Assembly (NCBI RefSeq): GCF_029433095.1
Contig: NZ_JARNTX010000001.1
Coordinates: 2,542,001 to 2,606,000 of the forward strand
Origin: Hymenobacter sp. YC55
GTDB taxonomy: Bacteria; Bacteroidota; Bacteroidia; Cytophagales; Hymenobacteraceae
DNA: 64,000 nucleotides
Direction: 5' to 3'
Shown in pieces: positions 60,806-64,000 of the stretch (position 1 is its first letter; each line of letters begins with the position of its first letter). The notes under the pieces were generated by a model. It saw only the letters and a list, made by a program, of their open reading frames with translations. It made no database searches and was not told the origin of the DNA. Position numbers and translations under genes: made by a program.

Positions 60806-62317
60806 ATGAAAACCTGCCTTCAAACTGCCCTGCTTTGCCTGTTTGTATTGCTTCACTGGCCTTGCTACAGCCAGCAGAAACTAGGCGTGTTTGAGGGCAG
60901 TCAAGACGTGGGGACGGGCGTAAAGGCTGGCTCCACCACCTACAAGCCCGCTACGCAACAGTATGTAATAACGGGTTCGGGTGCTAATATTTGGGCAGAC
61001 AAAGACGAGTTTCAGTACGCCTACAAGAAAATGAAAGGCGACTTTCTGCTCTACGCACGGGCCGAGTTTGCAAAAGCCACGGGCGTGGACCCGCATCGCA
61101 AATTAGGCTGGATGGTGCGCCAGAGCTTGCAAGCTAACGCCCCCCATTTCAGTGCCATCGAACACGGCGACGGGCTGACGTCCCTGCAATACCGCCGCAC
61201 CGCCGGGGCCGCCACCGAAGAAACGCGCGCCACCAGCACCCACGCCGACATCATTCAGCTGGAAAGAAAAGGCAAAACCTACACCATGCGCGTGGCGAAG
61301 TTCGGGCAGCCGTTCGAGACACAGCAAGTAACCGAAGTGGATTTGGGCGACGACGTGTACGTGGGCCTAGCGGTCTGCGCCCACAACGCTGCTGTCAGCG
61401 AAACGGGCGTTTTTCGGGATGTTCGGATTGTGGTTCCGGCGCACGAAGGACTGGTGCAGTACCGCGAGTACTTGGGCAGCAGCATTGAACTGCTGGACGT
61501 AGCCACCGGCAACCGCGAAGTCCGCTACACCTCCCCGAAGTCGTTGCAGGCTCCCAACTGGACGCGGGACGGCAAGAGCTTGATTTACAACAGCGACGGG
61601 CTGATGTACAACTTCAACCTTGCCTCGGGGCAGCCCACCGTTATTGCCACCGGCGACGTGAAAAACAACAATAATGACCATGTACTTTCCTTTGATGGCA
61701 CCATGCTAGGCTTAAGTAGCGGCGTCGAGAAGCTAGGCGGCTCCATTGTTTATACGGTGCCCACCCGTGGCGGCACGCCCACGCAAATAACGCCCCTAGG
61801 TCCCTCCTATCTGCATAGCTGGTCGCCGGATGGGAAGAGCCTACTCTTTACCGGGCAGCGCAACCAGGAGTTTGACATCTATCGGGTTCCGGCCACCGGC
61901 GGCAAGGAAGTACGCCTAACCAGCGCCTCCGGCCTCGACGATGGCGCCGAGTATTCGCCCGATGGCAAGTACATCTACTTCAACTCCAACCGCACGGGCA
62001 CCATGCAAATCTGGCGGATGCGCGCCGATGGCAGCGAGCAACAAGCCCTTACCACCGGCGACTTCCAGGATTGGTTTCCGCACGTATCGCCCGACGGGAA
62101 ATGGCTGGCGTTTGTCTCGTTTCTGAAAGAAGAAGTGCAGTCCGGCGACCATCCGTTTTACAAGCATGTGTATTTGCGCCTACTACCCGTCGGCGGCGGC
62201 CAGCCCAAGGTTATTGCCTATGTGTACGGCGGCCAGGGCACTATGAACACGCCTTCCTGGTCGCCAGATAGCAAGCGCATCGCCTTCATCAGCAACAGCA
62301 CCACCGTCAGCGAGTAA
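60806..62317 (+). CDS. Secreted TolB-like propeller protein with N-terminal beta-sandwich
   Basis: A 503-residue protein with a signal peptide (TALLCLFVLLHWPCYS). Residues about 25-210 (YVITGSGANIWADKDEFQYA, GDFLLYARAEF, KLGWMVRQSL) resemble DUF1349-like concanavalin/beta-sandwich domains. Residues about 235-500 form a PD40/WD-type propeller, with blades such as LQAPNWTRDGKSLIYNSDG, HSWSPDGKSLLFTG, AEYSPDGKYIYFNSNRTG and PHVSPDGKWLAFVSF. Probably periplasmic or secreted. No Tol-Pal genes are nearby, so it is not the TolB of cell division. Role unknown. Confidence 0.82.
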   Translation: MKTCLQTALLCLFVLLHWPCYSQQKLGVFEGSQDVGTGVKAGSTTYKPATQQYVITGSGANIWADKDEFQYAYKKMKGDFLLYARAEFAKATGVDPHRKLGWMVRQSLQANAPHFSAIEHGDGLTSLQYRRTAGAATEETRATSTHADIIQLERKGKTYTMRVAKFGQPFETQQVTEVDLGDDVYVGLAVCAHNAAVSETGVFRDVRIVVPAHEGLVQYREYLGSSIELLDVATGNREVRYTSPKSLQAPNWTRDGKSLIYNSDGLMYNFNLASGQPTVIATGDVKNNNNDHVLSFDGTMLGLSSGVEKLGGSIVYTVPTRGGTPTQITPLGPSYLHSWSPDGKSLLFTGQRNQEFDIYRVPATGGKEVRLTSASGLDDGAEYSPDGKYIYFNSNRTGTMQIWRMRADGSEQQALTTGDFQDWFPHVSPDGKWLAFVSFLKEEVQSGDHPFYKHVYLRLLPVGGGQPKVIAYVYGGQGTMNTPSWSPDSKRIAFISNSTTVSE

Positions 62318-62354
62318 GCAGGCGCAAAGAGCCCGTTTTCATTCCGATAGGAAC

Positions 62355-62508
62355 GTCATGCCGAGCGCAGCGCAACGAAGCCTCTCGCGTGCTGACATTG
62401 TCAAACTACCTGTCATGCTGAGCTTGCCGAAGCATCTCGCTCGACTCGTTGGGCAAGCGTTAGAGTTTACCACACTAGCGAGATGCTTCGACTGCGCTCA
62501 GCATGACA
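62355..62508. repeat. Clustered TGTCATGCTGA-family repeats (type A)
   Basis: Three related copies. GTCATGCCGAGC ... GAAGCCTCTCGC (62355-62388) and TGTCATGCTGAGC ... GAAGCATCTCGCT (62411-62441) are in the same orientation; AGCGAGATGCTTCG ... GCTCAGCATGACA (62477-62508) is inverted. The last two arms form a hairpin of about 31 bases per arm with few mismatches. It lies in the gap between the TolB-like gene and the converging isomerase gene. Confidence 0.75.
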
Positions 62509-62614
62509 ATACTATTATAATGTCAGCAATGAGTATCAGTGATGTCGCCTACTGCTCATCCCTGGCTTGATGCGCCACATGGTATGACGTTCTTGTCGAT
62601 TTTGTATGCTACGC

Positions 62615-63556
62615 TTATCCCAACGTCTTGGCGACTCGCTCTAATAAGGCTTTGGTTTTCTTGATGCCTTCTTCTTCGCCTAGAGTCTCGCCTTCGTACT
62701 CGATGCCTACGTAGCCTTTGAAGCCGGACTCTTTAATGATCCGGAACATCTTGTTGTAGTCGGTTTCGATGCAGTTGCCGGCTGTATCGAAGTCAAAGGT
62801 TTTGGCGCTGACTCCCTTGGAAACCGGCATCCATTCCTGCACGGCTTTGTACTTGTCGTACTCTTCGATGCACTTGCCTTGGTACAGTTCGCCGGTATCG
62901 CGCCGGATGCAGAAGTTGCCGAAGTCGGGTAAGATGCCCACGTTGGAGCGGTTCGCCTTCTTGATGGTGGCCAGCAGCCACTCGCCGTTGGAGCTGTAGC
63001 TGCCGTGGTTTTCCACTATTACGTTCAGGCCAGCTTTCTGCGCGTACTCGCCTAGCTTGTTGAGGCCAGCGGCGGCAGCTTGTTGCACGTCGGCGGCCGA
63101 GCCCTTGCCAAAGGCATTCACCCGCACCGTTTGGCAGCCCAAATAGTGCGCGGCGTCCACCCACTTGTAGTGGTTTTCAACGGCCTTGATTCTTTCCTGC
63201 TCGTTCAGGGAGCCTAACTCGCCTTCGCCATCAATCATAATCAAGTGATTTTTCACGCCATTGTCGCGGCAACGGAGCAGCAATTCACCCAGATACTTTT
63301 TGTCTTCGGCCTTGTCTTTGAAAAACTGGTTGACATATTCCACCACGCTGATACCATACTGCTTTTTGGCAATCACCGGAAAATCGAGGTTGTTGATTGT
63401 TTTGGCAAACAACGATTTGTGGAGCGACCATTCAGCCAGCGAAATTTCAAAAAACGGTTTTGCCGTAGCACTCTCGGCGAATAGATACGGGGAAGCACTG
63501 GCCGCAGCAGTGAATGCCACCGCGCTTTTGATAAAACCACGACGAGAAGTAAGCAT
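62615..63556 (-). CDS. Tat-exported sugar-phosphate isomerase/epimerase-like TIM-barrel protein
   Basis: A 313-residue protein with a twin-arginine signal TSRRGFIKSAVAFTAAASAS. The AP-endonuclease-2/xylose-isomerase-like barrel is visible from FEISLAEWSLHKSLF, with metal-ligand candidates in LNVIVENHGSYS (Glu and His), NVGILPDFGNFC (Asp) and VGIEYEGETLG (Glu). Close relatives are called sugar phosphate isomerase/epimerase or hydroxypyruvate isomerase-like. The enzyme probably works on a sugar in the periplasm, but the substrate is unknown. Confidence 0.88.
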   Translation of the reverse strand: MLTSRRGFIKSAVAFTAAASASPYLFAESATAKPFFEISLAEWSLHKSLFAKTINNLDFPVIAKKQYGISVVEYVNQFFKDKAEDKKYLGELLLRCRDNGVKNHLIMIDGEGELGSLNEQERIKAVENHYKWVDAAHYLGCQTVRVNAFGKGSAADVQQAAAAGLNKLGEYAQKAGLNVIVENHGSYSSNGEWLLATIKKANRSNVGILPDFGNFCIRRDTGELYQGKCIEEYDKYKAVQEWMPVSKGVSAKTFDFDTAGNCIETDYNKMFRIIKESGFKGYVGIEYEGETLGEEEGIKKTKALLERVAKTLG

Positions 63557-63821
63557 GTGAGGAAGGTATGGGTGGGAGAGAGTGAATCAATGGCTCGACT
63601 GGTCTTTGCGAGCCAGCACACAGCAATAAGTTTTCCAGTTGCCGCGCCTACAAGGCCACTAGGGTTTGTGTTTTCCTTGGTCTTGGGCTAAGGCTACAGA
63701 GAGCTAGCGCACAGAACAGCGGGCAATCTAGAGAAAAGACGAGACGTTGTTCTGGTCTCTTTCTTGGCCGTCGAGTTCCTCTGTGTATAGCGTTGCATCC
63801 CAACTCTTGTATATTCAGCGC
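63557..63821. other. Intergenic region, no gene seen
   Basis: About 265 bases upstream of the minus-strand isomerase gene. No coding frame or strong hairpin is seen; it should contain that gene's promoter. Confidence 0.4.
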
Positions 63822-63953
63822 ATGAACTACAGATCAGCAATAAATTTACTGATTTTAGTACCAATCCTTCCGCTTACCGGTCGAGCATCTGTACAAGAAG
63901 CAGCCGGCTCACTGTCAACGCCACACTGGACTTGTTGCGGAAGCGTGCCCTAA
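63822..63953 (+). CDS. Possible short secreted peptide or frame-broken gene at the right edge
   Basis: A 43-codon frame from the ATG at 63822 gives MNYRSAINLLILVPILPLTG, a signal-like start, and then a short tail ending CGSVP. A different frame stays open from 63900 to the end of the window. Either this is a tiny secreted peptide, or a longer gene interrupted by a frameshift and cut off by the window. A TATATTCA before the ATG weakly resembles a promoter. Uncertain. Confidence 0.25.
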   Translation: MNYRSAINLLILVPILPLTGRASVQEAAGSLSTPHWTCCGSVP

Positions 63954-64000
63954 CCTGTAGATCTTACCCCTGCTCGAACCGGCGCCCACCGGACGAAGCA

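Overview
The window looks like ordinary chromosome from a member of the Bacteroidota, most likely Hymenobacter or a close relative (Cytophagales, Hymenobacteraceae). The grounds are GC-rich coding sequence, TAnnTTTG-type -7 promoter elements, few visible Shine-Dalgarno sequences, and typical lineage proteins: a GldL-like membrane peptide, a DUF937-OmpA protein, a PA2169-family protein, an M2 peptidase lipoprotein and a D15-type outer-membrane barrel. I see no rRNA, tRNA, CRISPR array, insertion sequence or phage structural gene. The genus is an inference from gene content and style, not from a marker gene.

Layout. 1-9.6 kb: a truncated glycosyltransferase, a DUF1571/LysM protein, a dienoyl-CoA-reductase-like SDR, two small oxidoreductase-type genes, a PA2169 protein, then a cold-adaptation pair (DEAD-box helicase with glycine-rich tail, cold-shock protein) and a thioesterase. 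9.6-10.4 kb: one strikingly AT-rich secreted protein of unknown function. 10.5-23.8 kb: AddA-type and AddB-type recombination helicase-nuclease subunits, separated by a TCR/Tet-like MFS transporter, an isoquinoline-1-oxidoreductase-like molybdoenzyme (IorA/IorB) and three small minus-strand genes, followed by a Fcy1-like cytosine deaminase. 23.9-31.5 kb: a LacI regulator, a zinc-ribbon/membrane-protein pair, an ion-homeostasis group (MscS, ClC with CBS domains, Na+/H+ antiporter) and a second HI0933-type flavoprotein. 32-40.7 kb: DUF937-OmpA protein, a GH9 cellulase divergent from a second LacI regulator, an orphan diadenylate-cyclase-fold protein, an aldo/keto reductase and a DUF4112 protein. 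40.7-51.5 kb: a histidine kinase, a large D15 barrel protein with a kinase-like N-terminal half, an orphan HlyD-type adaptor, a lipoprotein-Sco1-cytochrome c operon, an SseB-like protein, DUF2062 and YihY membrane proteins and a Cys-rich copper-binding four-helix protein. 51.6-64 kb: RecQ, an XRE/S24 regulator, a pirin, an esterase, an M2 dipeptidase, an MtfA/SEC-C peptidase, a tyrosine-phosphatase-like protein, a TolB-like propeller and a TIM-barrel isomerase.

Functional themes: DNA break repair (AddAB, RecQ), cold response, ion and osmotic balance, copper and redox handling in the envelope (Sco1, cytochrome c, four-helix copper protein), and cellulose use under probable LacI control. No single compact novel system stands out. 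The most unusual elements are the DAC-fold orphan (37371-38822), the kinase-like/D15 fusion (42450-45104), the AT-rich island gene (9608-10405), -7 promoter elements lying only 4-5 bases before several start codons (possible leaderless messages), and at least four kinds of palindromic intergenic repeats, mostly at convergent gene ends.
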